DNA of 64,000 nucleotides from Methanobacterium petrolearium. GTDB taxonomy: Archaea > Methanobacteriota > Methanobacteria > Methanobacteriales > Methanobacteriaceae. The stretch is from the NCBI RefSeq assembly GCF_017873625.1, contig NZ_JAGGKL010000011.1:18122-82121 (forward strand), written 5' to 3'. A program made the position numbers and the translations under genes. Shown here one piece after another: positions 51,052 through 60,030 of this stretch. The notes beneath the pieces are model-generated. The model had not been told where the DNA came from and made no database searches. It saw nothing but the letters and a program-made list of their open reading frames with translations. The first letter of the stretch is position 1. Each line of letters opens with the position of its first letter.

Positions 51052-51459
51052 TTATTCATTTTTTCCACCAGCAGTGGTGGTTAATTTAACATGTTCTACT
51101 CCTTTAAGTCTCATAATTTGTTCAGTGAGGTCACGGATTTTGGCAGCATTTCCTTTGACTATTATAACTTCAAGACAGTTTTTTTCAGACATGTGAAGAT
51201 GCATGGTGGCGTTTATATATTCTCTGAACAGATGTTGGGTATTAGTAATATCTTCCATCACTCCAGTGGAGTGATGATTGTAGATAACGGCAATTATCCC
51301 CACACGGTCACCTTCCATGTCTCTCATCCACTGATAACGCACTATATAATCTTTCAGGGCATCTCTAATTCCTTTAGATCTTGAAGTGTACCCTCTATCC
51401 TTTAAGACTTCGTCAAAGTCGTTTAACAGTTTTTTAGGTAAGGACATGCTAATTCTCAT
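51052..51459 (-). CDS. nikR: Nickel-responsive regulator NikR
   Basis: 135 residues from ATG 51459 (SD GGTGG). N-terminal ribbon-helix-helix (MRISMSLPKKLLNDFDEVLKDRG...SRSKGIRDAL), then the ACT-like nickel domain with YNHHS, and TMHLHMSEKNCLEVIIVKG. Its two histidines and Cys correspond to the E. coli NikR nickel ligands His87, His89 and Cys95. It would repress nickel uptake genes. None are in the window; it is alone between yhgE and a cation antiporter. Relevant to the Ni-dependent hydrogenases and F430. Confidence 0.95.
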   Translation of the reverse strand: MRISMSLPKKLLNDFDEVLKDRGYTSRSKGIRDALKDYIVRYQWMRDMEGDRVGIIAVIYNHHSTGVMEDITNTQHLFREYINATMHLHMSEKNCLEVIIVKGNAAKIRDLTEQIMRLKGVEHVKLTTTAGGKNE

Positions 51460-51984
51460 TGCAACCACCAAATATTAATATGTGTATTGTTACTATTATT
51501 AAATTATTAATTATTAAATATTTCCATTATCAACAAAAATTTTATTAAAATTATCAATTGTATATAATTTTCTGGTTTGTTGGTTGATTTCAGATCATGG
51601 GAGTTAATGTTGATTCATAAGAGTTAATTGAGATTTATAAGATTGAATGGGAATTTTATAAGTAAAAGGATACTATTTTTTTAGAGTTTTACCTTGAAAA
51701 ATTCAATTTTTTAAACTATTTATATGATGAACGTAATAATACAATTTGGTGATGGGGTTCACCATTAACTGCTTATAAAAACAGCTGATGACTCCTGGAA
51801 AACAATAAAGAGGAAGAAGCTAATGTTGTTGGAATTAACCCTATTAAAAGATTCTTTTTTAGAATGCAGTTTATTTTGTTTTGATTTTAACAAAACCAAA
51901 GAAGTTGGTATGATTTTCTTTAGATCATTTAATTTGCCCACAAATCCCCAAATATATATAATGCATCTGGAGGGGGTGATTTAA
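51460..51984. promoter_or_regulatory. Gene-free region upstream of nikR and the antiporter
   Basis: 525 bp. The antiporter start has a very strong SD (GGAGGGGGTGAT, 51969-51980) and an AATATATATA stretch at 51951-51960. A small inverted repeat TGGTGA/TCACCA with a 6-nt loop is at 51747-51764. The nikR side is a run of TAAT-type sequence. A 53-codon ORF at 51823-51984 overlaps the SD and was not accepted. Confidence 0.45.
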
Positions 51985-53184
51985 ATGGAATTTCAGTACG
52001 TTGCCTTTAGTGTAGCTATTATCATATTACTTGGTTTGTTCTTCAGAAATATATTCAACAGATTTAAACTACCTGGACTATTGGGAATGCTTATTTTAGG
52101 AATAATAATAGGTCCTTACTGTCTGAATTTAATTGATAAAGCCATTTTAAACATATCTGGAGATTTAAGGGTAATCGCCCTTATAATAATTCTCTTAAGA
52201 GCAGGATTTGGAATTCATATGGAGAGCCTGCGAAAAGTGGGAATGTCTGCTATCAAAATGAGTTTCATTCCTGATGTGATAGAAGGACTTACTGTAACGT
52301 TTGTGGCCCATTACCTTTTAGGCCTACCGATTATAGAAGCTGGAATGTTAGGTTTTATCATCGCAGCAGTTTCTCCAGCTGTAATAGTCCCCCAAATGTT
52401 ATCATTTATAAAAAGAAGGATGGGAACAAAAAAAGGAATCCCCTTGATAATATTAACCGGTGCATCAGTTGATGATGTTGTTTCCATAACTATTTTTTCA
52501 ATATTCTTAGGCATATATGGAGGTCAACAGCTAAACTACTTGATGACTGTTGTTAGTATTCCTATACAATTCATATTTGGAATTTTGTTTGGATTAGTAA
52601 TCGCATTACTCTTAATATATCTATTCAAACATTTTAGCATACGTAACACTGAAAAAACGCTTATTATTCTGGCTTCAGCAATCCTGTTAAAGAATCTGGG
52701 GGATGTGTTAAGTAGTATTGTACCTATAGCAGCATTAGTGGGAGTGATGGTGATTGGGTTTGTGATACTAGAAAGAATGCCTGAAATTGGAATGGAAATT
52801 TCTGATAAACTGGATAAGATATGGATATTTGCTGAGATACTGCTTTTTGTCTTGGTGGGTGCTCAGGTAAACATATATCTCGCAGCATCATATGCACTAA
52901 TCGGTGTAACCATAATCCTAATTGGGTTAATGGCTCGCAGTGCAGGTGTTTACATATCTTTGATGGGTTCAAATCTTAATTTAAAGGAAAAAATCTTCTG
53001 TATTCTGGCTTACACTCCCAAAGCCACTGTACAAGCAGCTATTGGTGCCATACCTCTTTCCATGGGGGTTGCATCTGGCCAGCTTATTCTAGCCATAGCG
53101 GTAATTGCCATATTATTCACAGCACCTTTAGGATCATTTGCAGTCAGTTTATATGGTGAAAAAGCTCTTGAACCTGAAAAATAA
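51985..53184 (+). CDS. Cation:proton antiporter (CPA family)
   Basis: 399 residues, about 12 hydrophobic helices. GLLGMLILGIIIGPYCL near the N-terminus, AAVSPAVIVPQM (unwound helix region, about 125-136) and TGASVDDVVSITIFS (about 152-166, with the Asp-Asp expected in electrogenic antiporters) mark the Na+/H+ exchanger fold. There is no C-terminal TrkA domain. Probably exchanges Na+ or K+ for H+ in the cytoplasmic membrane. The SD is extremely strong (GGAGGGGGTGAT), suggesting high expression. Confidence 0.92.
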   Translation: MEFQYVAFSVAIIILLGLFFRNIFNRFKLPGLLGMLILGIIIGPYCLNLIDKAILNISGDLRVIALIIILLRAGFGIHMESLRKVGMSAIKMSFIPDVIEGLTVTFVAHYLLGLPIIEAGMLGFIIAAVSPAVIVPQMLSFIKRRMGTKKGIPLIILTGASVDDVVSITIFSIFLGIYGGQQLNYLMTVVSIPIQFIFGILFGLVIALLLIYLFKHFSIRNTEKTLIILASAILLKNLGDVLSSIVPIAALVGVMVIGFVILERMPEIGMEISDKLDKIWIFAEILLFVLVGAQVNIYLAASYALIGVTIILIGLMARSAGVYISLMGSNLNLKEKIFCILAYTPKATVQAAIGAIPLSMGVASGQLILAIAVIAILFTAPLGSFAVSLYGEKALEPEK

Positions 53185-53243
53185 TTAATAAATGGTATCA
53201 AGAAAAATTAGATCAAACAATAACTTATCAAAAATGGGGAAAG

Positions 53244-53828
53244 ATGAAATTTGGTAAAAAACTTTACACAGTTAAAGAATCATACTGGATCTTTTATAAT
53301 GGGGTAAGAACCTTAAAATACTTTTTCAAGGCAAGAAGGAACAAGGAAATAAGCCCCCAGTTCACTGAAAGGATCATGCTTGCTGTGACTGAAGTAAATA
53401 AGTGTGCTATATGCTCTTACGCCCATACTAAAAGGGCTCTTGAAAGTGGAATGACCGCGGAGGAAATCCAAAATATGCTTTCTGGGATTATGGATGATGT
53501 TCCTGATGATGAGGTGGCAGCAGTCATGTTTGCACAGCACTATGCTGATACCAGGGGAAACCCTACCATGGAATCATGGCAACGCATTGTACAAATTTAT
53601 GGCACATCCCAAGCAAAAGGCATACTTGGTTCTATCCGCATGATCATGATTGGAAATACTTATGGTATTCCATGGAGTTCCTTTTTTAACAGATTTCAGG
53701 GGCAAGCTGATCCAAGAAGTAGTCTGCACTATGAATTAACCATGATCCTAGGAACTCTCCTTATACCAGTTTCTTTCATCCACGCTTTAATAGCAAATCT
53801 GTTAAAAAAGCCGATTATAAGTTTCTAA
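53244..53828 (+). CDS. AhpD-like carboxymuconolactone decarboxylase family protein
   Basis: 194 residues. The CMD core is at about 40-115 with VNKCAICSYAHTKRALESGMT: the CxxC (Cys56, Cys59) plus His63 is the AhpD redox site, so peroxide- or thiol-linked activity is plausible. A C-terminal extension (about 165-194) is hydrophobic (MILGTLLIPVSFIHALIANLL) and could anchor it to the membrane. It follows the antiporter by 59 bp, likely the same transcript. This differs from the CMD protein at 17.8 kb, which lacks CxxC. Confidence 0.88.
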   Translation: MKFGKKLYTVKESYWIFYNGVRTLKYFFKARRNKEISPQFTERIMLAVTEVNKCAICSYAHTKRALESGMTAEEIQNMLSGIMDDVPDDEVAAVMFAQHYADTRGNPTMESWQRIVQIYGTSQAKGILGSIRMIMIGNTYGIPWSSFFNRFQGQADPRSSLHYELTMILGTLLIPVSFIHALIANLLKKPIISF

Positions 53829-53922
53829 ACAACCATCTTGGCCAAATTTAGTTATTATCTTTTTTAAATAATTATTCCAATTCAAATAATCATAATCTCA
53901 CTAAAAACATTTAATAAACACA

Positions 53923-54462
53923 TCAAATTCCAATTATGCTGGTGATAAATCCTAAAATCAAGATTAATGATAATGCAGTGAATGTTTGTTTCATTACCTA
54001 GCTAATTGTAGAATCCACTATCTGAGTGGCTTCAGGCATTAACTCTGGGATATCCGGGGTGTTTGTGTATGCATTGTCTCCACGTAGCTGAACAGACTAT
54101 CCTGGACCGGTTCTGTGGTCATATTCCCAGCCAGGCTGGATGATTCCATACCAGTTGCCAACCCTCCGAATATTCTGATTAATAGTAAAACTTCTATTAA
54201 AGCAGTTCCTACCAAGTAACCTGAGTTTTTAAAGGAGTTATATAATCCAGAGGCACCGGTTTCCTGTTGATCTTTGGCAGCAGACATGGTGGGATTGGTT
54301 AACTGTGACAGTAAAAGACCGATTCCCACGCTAAATACCATTGTACTGGAAATAATATCCATCATTTGAGTTTGTAAATTGAACACTCCTCCCAGTAGGA
54401 AAGTTCCACATGCTGTGACGAGAAAACCAATCATAAGGACATACTTCGACTCTAAAATTTAT
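53923..54462 (-). pseudogene. Decayed MFS transporter (C-terminal fragment)
   Basis: A minus-strand frame from about 54462 (ESKYVLMIGFLVTACGTFLLGG...) reads like the last third of a drug-type MFS protein, including SQLTNPTMSAAKDQQETGASGLYNSFKN and a membrane helix. It goes out of frame near 54085; the next frame continues as DNAYTNTPDIPELMPEAT...STIS, hits a TAG at about 54000, then reads through a typical final membrane helix (QTFTALSLILILGFITSIIG) to TGA 53923. The 5' two-thirds are missing. One frameshift, one internal stop and truncation mean it is not functional. Confidence 0.8.
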
Positions 54463-54579
54463 TTTGTTTCCATTTGTTTTCGGTCATTTCCCTTATTAAG
54501 ATGTTATTGATCATATAATCATTGGTTTTCAGCGTGTATTTATAATAATTATTTATAGTGGTTTTTTATATTAAATTAC

Positions 54580-54593
54580 AAGGGGCTTGTTTG
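54580..54593. repeat. Left arm of 14-bp inverted repeat flanking the DUF308 gene
   Basis: AAGGGGCTTGTTTG at 54580-54593, 23 bp before the ATG of the DUF308 protein. Its exact reverse complement is at 55149-55162, just after the gene. See findings. Confidence 0.8.
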
Positions 54594-54616
54594 GAAGAAC
54601 TTTAGGAGGGAAAAAT

Positions 54617-55126
54617 ATGGCCGAGGAAAACAATGTTTTATTAGGTATTTTAGCAATTATTTTAGGTATTTTAGTAATGGCATTCCCGATTTTCAGTGTA
54701 TTTACAGCAAGTGTTCTTGCAGGGTTAGCTATAATGTTATTAGGAATATGGTTACTGGTACAAAGCTTTGGAACATGGAGTGCAAGCAAAGCTGCCAGCA
54801 TAGCCTATCTGATCCTGGGAATTATTGCCATAATAGGTGGAATCGGGTTATTTGGCCACGTACTGGCATTTAGCTTCTTAGCTAGCTTCTGGCTTTACTT
54901 TGTTGGAATTTTCCTGATAATCTCCGGTATAATGTCCTTCTTCACTCAAGAAGGAACTGCAGGTAAAGGAGTTGGAGGTTTAGGTATAATATTGGGTATA
55001 TTGTACATCATATTAGGGGCTTATGCTTGGAACCCAGTTTATCTCGCATTTTTAATTGGATTATGGTTAATAATTGAAGGAATAAGTTTATTCTTTGTCA
55101 ACCCATCTGATACAACAAGTGAATAA
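54617..55126 (+). CDS. DUF308/HdeD-family membrane protein
   Basis: 169 residues, six hydrophobic segments in three repeated pairs (GILAIILGILVMAFPIF, SVLAGLAIMLLGIWLL, IAYLILGIIAIIGGIGLF and so on), typical of the HdeD/DUF308 family of small membrane proteins linked to acid or membrane stress in bacteria. ATG 54617 has the SD GGAGGG; the frame's TTG at 54587 is upstream of this. A 14-bp inverted repeat brackets the gene, its left arm in the 5' leader and its right arm followed by a T6 run as a terminator. Confidence 0.88.
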   Translation: MAEENNVLLGILAIILGILVMAFPIFSVFTASVLAGLAIMLLGIWLLVQSFGTWSASKAASIAYLILGIIAIIGGIGLFGHVLAFSFLASFWLYFVGIFLIISGIMSFFTQEGTAGKGVGGLGIILGILYIILGAYAWNPVYLAFLIGLWLIIEGISLFFVNPSDTTSE

Positions 55127-55148
55127 ACTCCAAAATAAATTATAAACT

Positions 55149-55168
55149 CAAACAAGCCCCTTTTTTAA
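55149..55168 (+). terminator. Right arm of the inverted repeat plus T-run after the DUF308 gene
   Basis: CAAACAAGCCCC followed by TTTTTT, 22 bp past the stop. The T-run fits an archaeal terminator. The GC-rich stretch before it pairs with the 5' leader of the same gene rather than with a local partner. Confidence 0.55.
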
Positions 55169-55282
55169 TTTTAACTTTTTTTATTTTTAATTAAACCTTT
55201 AAAATACAATGTCAGATTATGAGAAGATAGAAAAAAATTAAGGGAGTAATAACAACAGATAACAACCATGTTCTGGTGTTAT

Positions 55283-56866
55283 TTATTCTTCTTTGGTATC
55301 AATCTCATGATACTGGGCTAATAATCTCTCTTCTTCCTCTTTTTTCGGAAACTTGAAGAATACTATGGCCGCTCCAATGAGGATGGCCACAATCCCGGCG
55401 AGGTATGCCCAGTGATCTCCTGCTAAAAAGGAATTTTTTGCCGCAGCTATGATCTGGGTTGAATATTGCGGATGCTGCTGTGCAAGTTCAGCTGCACTGG
55501 AGAATGATTTTTGGAGTGTTGCTTCAATGCCACTGGTTATCTGCTGCTGGGCAGAAGAGGGTAAACTACTAATTTGTGAAGCAATGGACCTGGAATAGCC
55601 GGCTGTTAGCAACGCTCCAAATATGGAAGTCATTATTGCACCACCAAAATCACGTTGTAAATCTGCTGTTCCAGAAGCCATACCTTCTCGTTCAACAGGA
55701 ACTGAACCAGTAAGAGAATGAGAAGCAGGAGTTCCCGCCAATCCAACCCCAATTCCTACAAATGCGTAAGCCAATCCCACCTTCCAGTAGGGTATGTGAT
55801 CCTGCCATAATAGTAACATGGTGAGAAATCCTAACAAGCAGAATACATAACCTGACAGGAGGGTGAATCTGGATCCATGGGATTCAACAAGTTTTGCAGA
55901 GTGGGGTGCTACTAAAATCATCAGTACTGCTGCAGGTAAAATAGCCAGACCTGAATCCAGGGTTGAGTAACTGAGAACATTTTGTAAAAACTGTTGACCG
56001 ATATACATGGCACCCATGAGGGCCCCAAAAACTATTATCCCGGCACATGCTGCTACCCAGAAGATACTACGACTGGCAACTTTAAGATCATAAAGAGGAT
56101 TTTTTATACGGCGTTGGCGCCTTATAAATAGAATTCCTGTAGCAGCGGCAACTATCAAAAAACCAATTATCAGGGTTCCTGAATTCGGAACAGGGGCGAA
56201 GTTAATGGCCAGGGTCAATGTTCCCAGAAAGATAAGGGAAAATAACCCTCCAATATTATCAACTGGAGCTTTTGTCTCGCTAATATGGGCAGGAATGAAT
56301 TTGATTACCATGATCAGTGCTATCACGGCTAAAGGTAATGTAATTAGGAACACAGAACCCCAATCAGCAAATGTTAACAAATATCCGGAGATAACTGGTC
56401 CAAGAGAGGCAATGGCAGCACCTATTCCTGACCATAATGCAATAGCTCTGGTTCGTGTGGGTCCAGACCATAAAGCAGCTATAAGTGCTAAAGTGGTTGG
56501 GAAAGCCATCCCAGCGGCTAAACCACCAATGATACGGGCACCAATTAGGATCTCGACAGAAGGTGCAAAACCAGCAACAATAGATGAGGGTATAGCCAGG
56601 ATAGTTCCCAGGATCAACATCATTTTCCTACCATGGTGGTCACCTAAGGCACCGAACCATAGAACTGATGCAGCCAGACCCAGGGAGTAACCCACTGCCA
56701 CCAGATTAATCTGAACCTGAGAAGCATCAAAAGCAAAACCTATGGATGGAAGAGCTACATTGGCCACAGATAAGTTTAAATTAGCCACTGCAGCCACAAA
56801 AATAAGAGTGGCTAGAGCTATCATTCCTGTTGCATTGTTTTTATTATCTACTGGTGTTGGATCCAT
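55283..56866 (-). CDS. MFS drug-efflux-type transporter (DHA2/14-TM)
   Basis: 527 residues from ATG 56866 (MDPTPVDNK, SD AGGGGATA). The frame extends 40 codons upstream, but that part has no family match. About 14 membrane helices. The MFS motif A is LGDHHGRKMM (about 87-96) and motif C-like GPVISGYLL near 158. The C-terminus ends in a charged tail (KKEEEERLLAQYHE). DHA2 proteins export drugs or toxic compounds by H+ antiport. The decayed MFS fragment at 53.9-54.5 kb is of a similar type but not identical. Confidence 0.9.
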   Translation of the reverse strand: MDPTPVDNKNNATGMIALATLIFVAAVANLNLSVANVALPSIGFAFDASQVQINLVAVGYSLGLAASVLWFGALGDHHGRKMMLILGTILAIPSSIVAGFAPSVEILIGARIIGGLAAGMAFPTTLALIAALWSGPTRTRAIALWSGIGAAIASLGPVISGYLLTFADWGSVFLITLPLAVIALIMVIKFIPAHISETKAPVDNIGGLFSLIFLGTLTLAINFAPVPNSGTLIIGFLIVAAATGILFIRRQRRIKNPLYDLKVASRSIFWVAACAGIIVFGALMGAMYIGQQFLQNVLSYSTLDSGLAILPAAVLMILVAPHSAKLVESHGSRFTLLSGYVFCLLGFLTMLLLWQDHIPYWKVGLAYAFVGIGVGLAGTPASHSLTGSVPVEREGMASGTADLQRDFGGAIMTSIFGALLTAGYSRSIASQISSLPSSAQQQITSGIEATLQKSFSSAAELAQQHPQYSTQIIAAAKNSFLAGDHWAYLAGIVAILIGAAIVFFKFPKKEEEERLLAQYHEIDTKEE

Positions 56867-57025
56867 TTTTATCCCCTGTAACCTACATTTATCGCAAATA
56901 TTATGTTTTAAACAATCTATATATTTAACCATAATTTTACTTAGATAGTTTAAAATATCCATTGGAACACATAGGATTTTACACAAGTTTGAAAGTTATA
57001 ATCTAAAATAGGGAAGATGATAAAG

Positions 57026-58033
57026 ATGGAAGATTTGAGAATACCACCTTTTCTCCAGCAAATCATTGTTATAGCCGTTATTTTCCTGGTAATTATTGGA
57101 ATGAAATACAGTTCTGAAATTTTAGGACCAATACTCCTTACAGTATTCATCAGCATAATAATATATCCTTTTTTAAAGTGGCTGGAAAAAAGAGGCCTTT
57201 CTTACAACCAGTCAATTGTTGTAACCCTGGTTGCAACATTTGCATTAGGATTATCAATAATATGGTTTTTAGCAGTTTCATTGGTTGAACTAATAAAACA
57301 ACTACCTAGTTTAACCATAACTAGCGGGGGTATCCTGGCCCAATACGGAAATGACATAATAAAATTCCTGGTCAGCAACATTCCCCTGGGGAATATTTCA
57401 GGATTTATAGCTACAGGGATTTTCATGCTCTTTGCTATTATATTCCTGGTATATGAGCTTCCTCAAATAAAAATAAGACTTACTAAGGGGTTAGGTGCAG
57501 ATAACCCTAATTTACGTAAAATATTTGATATCATCGATGCCAATATCAAATACTTCATAATCAGAGCAAAGGTGAACCTGATTTATGGAATAGGTGTTTC
57601 AGCCATCCTGTTTGTATTCGACATTAACTTCGCAGTTCTCTGGGGATTATTAACATTTGCTCTGGGATTCATCCCCTATTTAGGAATTATGTTAGCAGCA
57701 ATACCACCAGTATTAGTTGCATGGGCTAAATATGGCATTTGGGGAGCTATTTCAATGGGTCTTTTCTTTATAGTTATTAACACCATAGCTGAAAGTTATA
57801 TATTCCCTAAACTAACTGGAAAAGGCCTTCAGATGTCAGTTTTTGTGGTATTTGTTTCATTATTTGTGTGGGGATGGATTATAGGACCTACAGGATTTTT
57901 AATTGGAGTGCCTTTGACCTTAATTGTAATAAATTATCTGGAAAACTTTCATGAAACACGCTGGCTGGCATCACTCATGATAAGCAAAGAGGAAGATGAA
58001 GAAGAAAAAGATTCAAAAGCAGATCAAACATAA
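57026..58033 (+). CDS. AI-2E family transporter-like membrane protein
   Basis: 335 residues, about seven to eight helices with the family layout: an N-terminal helix pair, a long loop (about 60-115), and paired helices at the C-terminus (FIPYLGIMLAAIPPVLVAW, VVFVSLFVWGWIIGPTGFLIGVPLTLI). The name is historical; many members are Na+/H+ antiporters or of unknown role. ATG 57026 has GGGAAG at proper distance; the ATG three codons earlier sits directly on that SD. The C-terminus is strongly acidic (KEEDEEEKDSK). It diverges from the MFS gene. Confidence 0.9.
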   Translation: MEDLRIPPFLQQIIVIAVIFLVIIGMKYSSEILGPILLTVFISIIIYPFLKWLEKRGLSYNQSIVVTLVATFALGLSIIWFLAVSLVELIKQLPSLTITSGGILAQYGNDIIKFLVSNIPLGNISGFIATGIFMLFAIIFLVYELPQIKIRLTKGLGADNPNLRKIFDIIDANIKYFIIRAKVNLIYGIGVSAILFVFDINFAVLWGLLTFALGFIPYLGIMLAAIPPVLVAWAKYGIWGAISMGLFFIVINTIAESYIFPKLTGKGLQMSVFVVFVSLFVWGWIIGPTGFLIGVPLTLIVINYLENFHETRWLASLMISKEEDEEEKDSKADQT

Positions 58034-58098
58034 TGCAAATTAAAATAGTTTAGATCACAAAAAAAAATTTGGAAAAATGTGAAAACAGGTGTCAAAAA

Positions 58099-58425
58099 AT
58101 GCTGATTTTAACATCACCAACAATTGAAGGGAAAAAAATCATCGAATATCACGGTTTAGTTACAGGAGACGCCCTTTTAGGAGCAAATCTATATAAAGAT
58201 TTGTTTTCAGGGGTTAGGGATGTGGTAGGTGGAAGAACCTCTAAATACGAGGAAGAGCTTACCACTGCCAGAAGTATTGCTCTAAAGAGCATGACTGAAA
58301 AAGCAGAAGAAAAAGGGGCTAATGCAATCATAGGGACTCGGGTGGCCTATCATAATTTGGGAGGCACCATGGGGAACACTATAATGGTCACCGTAGTTGG
58401 AACCGCAGTTTCGTTCCAGGAATAA
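58099..58425 (+). CDS. YbjQ/UPF0145 family protein
   Basis: 108 residues from ATG 58099 (SD AGGTG; the TTG at 58069 is ahead of it). Family signature: EYHGLVTGDALLGAN, GGRTSKYEEELTTAR, AEEKGANAIIGTRV and a final VTVVGTAVSF. This is a small cytoplasmic pentameric-barrel protein, once annotated heavy-metal-binding, with no confirmed function. It is followed after 30 bp by a gene that fuses the same domain to a membrane region. Confidence 0.93.
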   Translation: MLILTSPTIEGKKIIEYHGLVTGDALLGANLYKDLFSGVRDVVGGRTSKYEEELTTARSIALKSMTEKAEEKGANAIIGTRVAYHNLGGTMGNTIMVTVVGTAVSFQE

Positions 58426-58455
58426 ATAATTTAATCTTGATTTGGAAGGTGGATC

Positions 58456-59385
58456 ATGGTTACACATGGTAATGTTATTATTGAAAAACGCTGGGCACTG
58501 TTTGCCATATTATTAGGAATTTTACTAGGATTTGGCTCTGCTCTTATCTGCCTGGCATGGAATCTAGTAATTTTCGGATTCAACATCATGTACATAGTTT
58601 CACCATTACTGGCAGGATTTGTTGAAACAGTCATAGCAAACAGAAAATATGGTAAAAGTACTGGTGCCATCAGTGCTCTTTTAACATTCCTTTTAATTAA
58701 TGGTTATGGATGGTTTAGTCCAGGTTGGATTTTCCCTAAAGAACCAGTTACTCTCAGTTTAATCACCATAATTGCCATAATACTGACAATACAAGCAGCA
58801 TTCCCTATATTTGTCAATCATATTCTTTTAGTGGTAGTACCTGGCATAATTTTCCGTTTAATGGGCGCACTGGTGAGGACTCCTTCGGAAATAATTCAAG
58901 CAACATCTCCTGAAACAGGGAAAAGAGAAAAACAAGCTGATGAAATCTTTCTTGATGAATTAGCATTACCATTGATATCAGTTCCAGATGTGAATCATGG
59001 AAAGATAAAAAATTATGTAGGGCTAGTTATAGGAGAAGCCATAGCCGAACAAAAGGATTCTGAGGGACGTTTTTCAACTATTCTAAAACTTATCGTACCT
59101 GCCAGTCTAGATGATTACAATTTGGGGGAGGCCAAGAAGTTGGCTTTATCTCAGATGCTGGAAAATGCTGAATCAATGGGAGCCAATGGGGTGGTTGAAG
59201 TTTCACTTGACTTTGTATCCATGGGAGGATTACAAGGCAGTGTAACCATTGTAACTGCAACAGGAACCGCAGTCATATTTAATGAACAAAATAATCCAAG
59301 GGACAATTTAATTAATAAAGACCCTAAACAGGAATTAATTGAAAACGATGTTCGTACCAGCGAATCGATTGCCAATAGTAATTAG
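58456..59385 (+). CDS. Membrane protein with C-terminal YbjQ-like domain
   Basis: 309 residues. Four to five hydrophobic helices in about 15-140 (FAILLGILLGFGSALICLA, TLSLITIIAIILTIQAAFPIFV), then a linker and a YbjQ-type domain at about 175-275 (KIKNYVGLVIGEAIAEQ, NLGEAKKLALSQMLENAESMGANGVVEVSLDF, VTIVTATGTAVIF) with a disordered polar tail. Having a soluble YbjQ just upstream (30 bp) suggests the two assemble into mixed rings at the membrane. SD GGAAGGTGGAT precedes the ATG. Confidence 0.8.
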   Translation: MVTHGNVIIEKRWALFAILLGILLGFGSALICLAWNLVIFGFNIMYIVSPLLAGFVETVIANRKYGKSTGAISALLTFLLINGYGWFSPGWIFPKEPVTLSLITIIAIILTIQAAFPIFVNHILLVVVPGIIFRLMGALVRTPSEIIQATSPETGKREKQADEIFLDELALPLISVPDVNHGKIKNYVGLVIGEAIAEQKDSEGRFSTILKLIVPASLDDYNLGEAKKLALSQMLENAESMGANGVVEVSLDFVSMGGLQGSVTIVTATGTAVIFNEQNNPRDNLINKDPKQELIENDVRTSESIANSN

Positions 59386-59589
59386 GGTATGAAATGAGAT
59401 AAAATGTGGAATAAAGAAGTAAGTGATAAAATGAGAGGAGATGATATATCCAATGAGATCAGCCAATGTTAATTAGAACTGGATAAAGTTAACGAAAACT
59501 TAGAACTGGCTTAAAAATTTGCCAAAAAAATTATTTTAACCACCACTTGGAAAAAAAGATTTTTTAACGTGTTTGAAGATTTGGAAGGG

Positions 59590-59599
59590 TATAAAAATA
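59590..59599 (+). promoter_or_regulatory. TATA-like box of the PRC-barrel gene
   Basis: TATAAAAATA at 59590-59599, 38 nt before ATG 59628. A start site about 26 nt downstream leaves a leader of about 12 nt that just contains the SD (AAGGTGAT). Confidence 0.55.
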
Positions 59600-59627
59600 C
59601 AGAAACGAATATAAAAAGGTGATTAAC

Positions 59628-59867
59628 ATGAGATTAAAAGAAAAAATCATTGGGAAAGAAGTAGTAGATATTAATGCAATGGTAATTGGCAGTGTGAAGG
59701 ATGTGGAAGTGAATTTTGAAAGTAAAACATTAGAAGCATTCATTGTAGGGAAGGGAGGACTTCTGGAAGGTTTGGGAAGTTCTAGAAATGATATTATAAT
59801 TCCTCATAGTATGGTTGTGGCTGTGGGGGATAAAATTATTGTGAAAAGCGAAAACCAACATTTATAG
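59628..59867 (+). CDS. PRC-barrel domain protein
   Basis: 79 residues. MRLKEKIIGKEVVDINAMVIGSVKDVEVN... is the PRC-barrel pattern found in archaeal CdpB-like and RNA-processing (RimM-type) proteins. Single domain and small; cell-division (SepF partner) or ribosome-related roles are possible but cannot be separated here. The GTG at 59619 is part of the SD AAGGTGAT, so ATG 59628 is used. Short leader, own TATA box. Confidence 0.87.
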   Translation: MRLKEKIIGKEVVDINAMVIGSVKDVEVNFESKTLEAFIVGKGGLLEGLGSSRNDIIIPHSMVVAVGDKIIVKSENQHL

Positions 59868-60030
59868 TGCAATTTTACCGGTTTGCTATTTATGGGATGA
59901 TTTTAAACAACAACTGAAAATAGCATGATAATCAGATGTACCATGTTTTCCAGATGAAAACATAGATGAATTATGTTAGTTAAGACCGGTGATGTTTGTT
60001 TTTCTAGACGGTTCTTACCATGAAAACTCC

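Noticed and set aside
51823..51984. 53-codon ORF (ATG with GAGGAAG upstream) ending directly before the antiporter ATG
   Set aside because: It overlaps the AT-rich promoter-like stretch and the strong SD of the antiporter, and its sequence resembles no family. A translated leader peptide cannot be excluded, but nothing supports it.
54580..55162. Insertion sequence ends around the DUF308 gene
   Set aside because: No transposase and no target-site duplication seen; the 14-bp arms are kept as an inverted-repeat finding instead.
55283..56986. Longer MFS frame starting at 56986
   Set aside because: The extra 40 residues (KILCVPMDILNYL...) have no MFS character, and ATG 56866 has a good SD and a normal transporter N-terminus.
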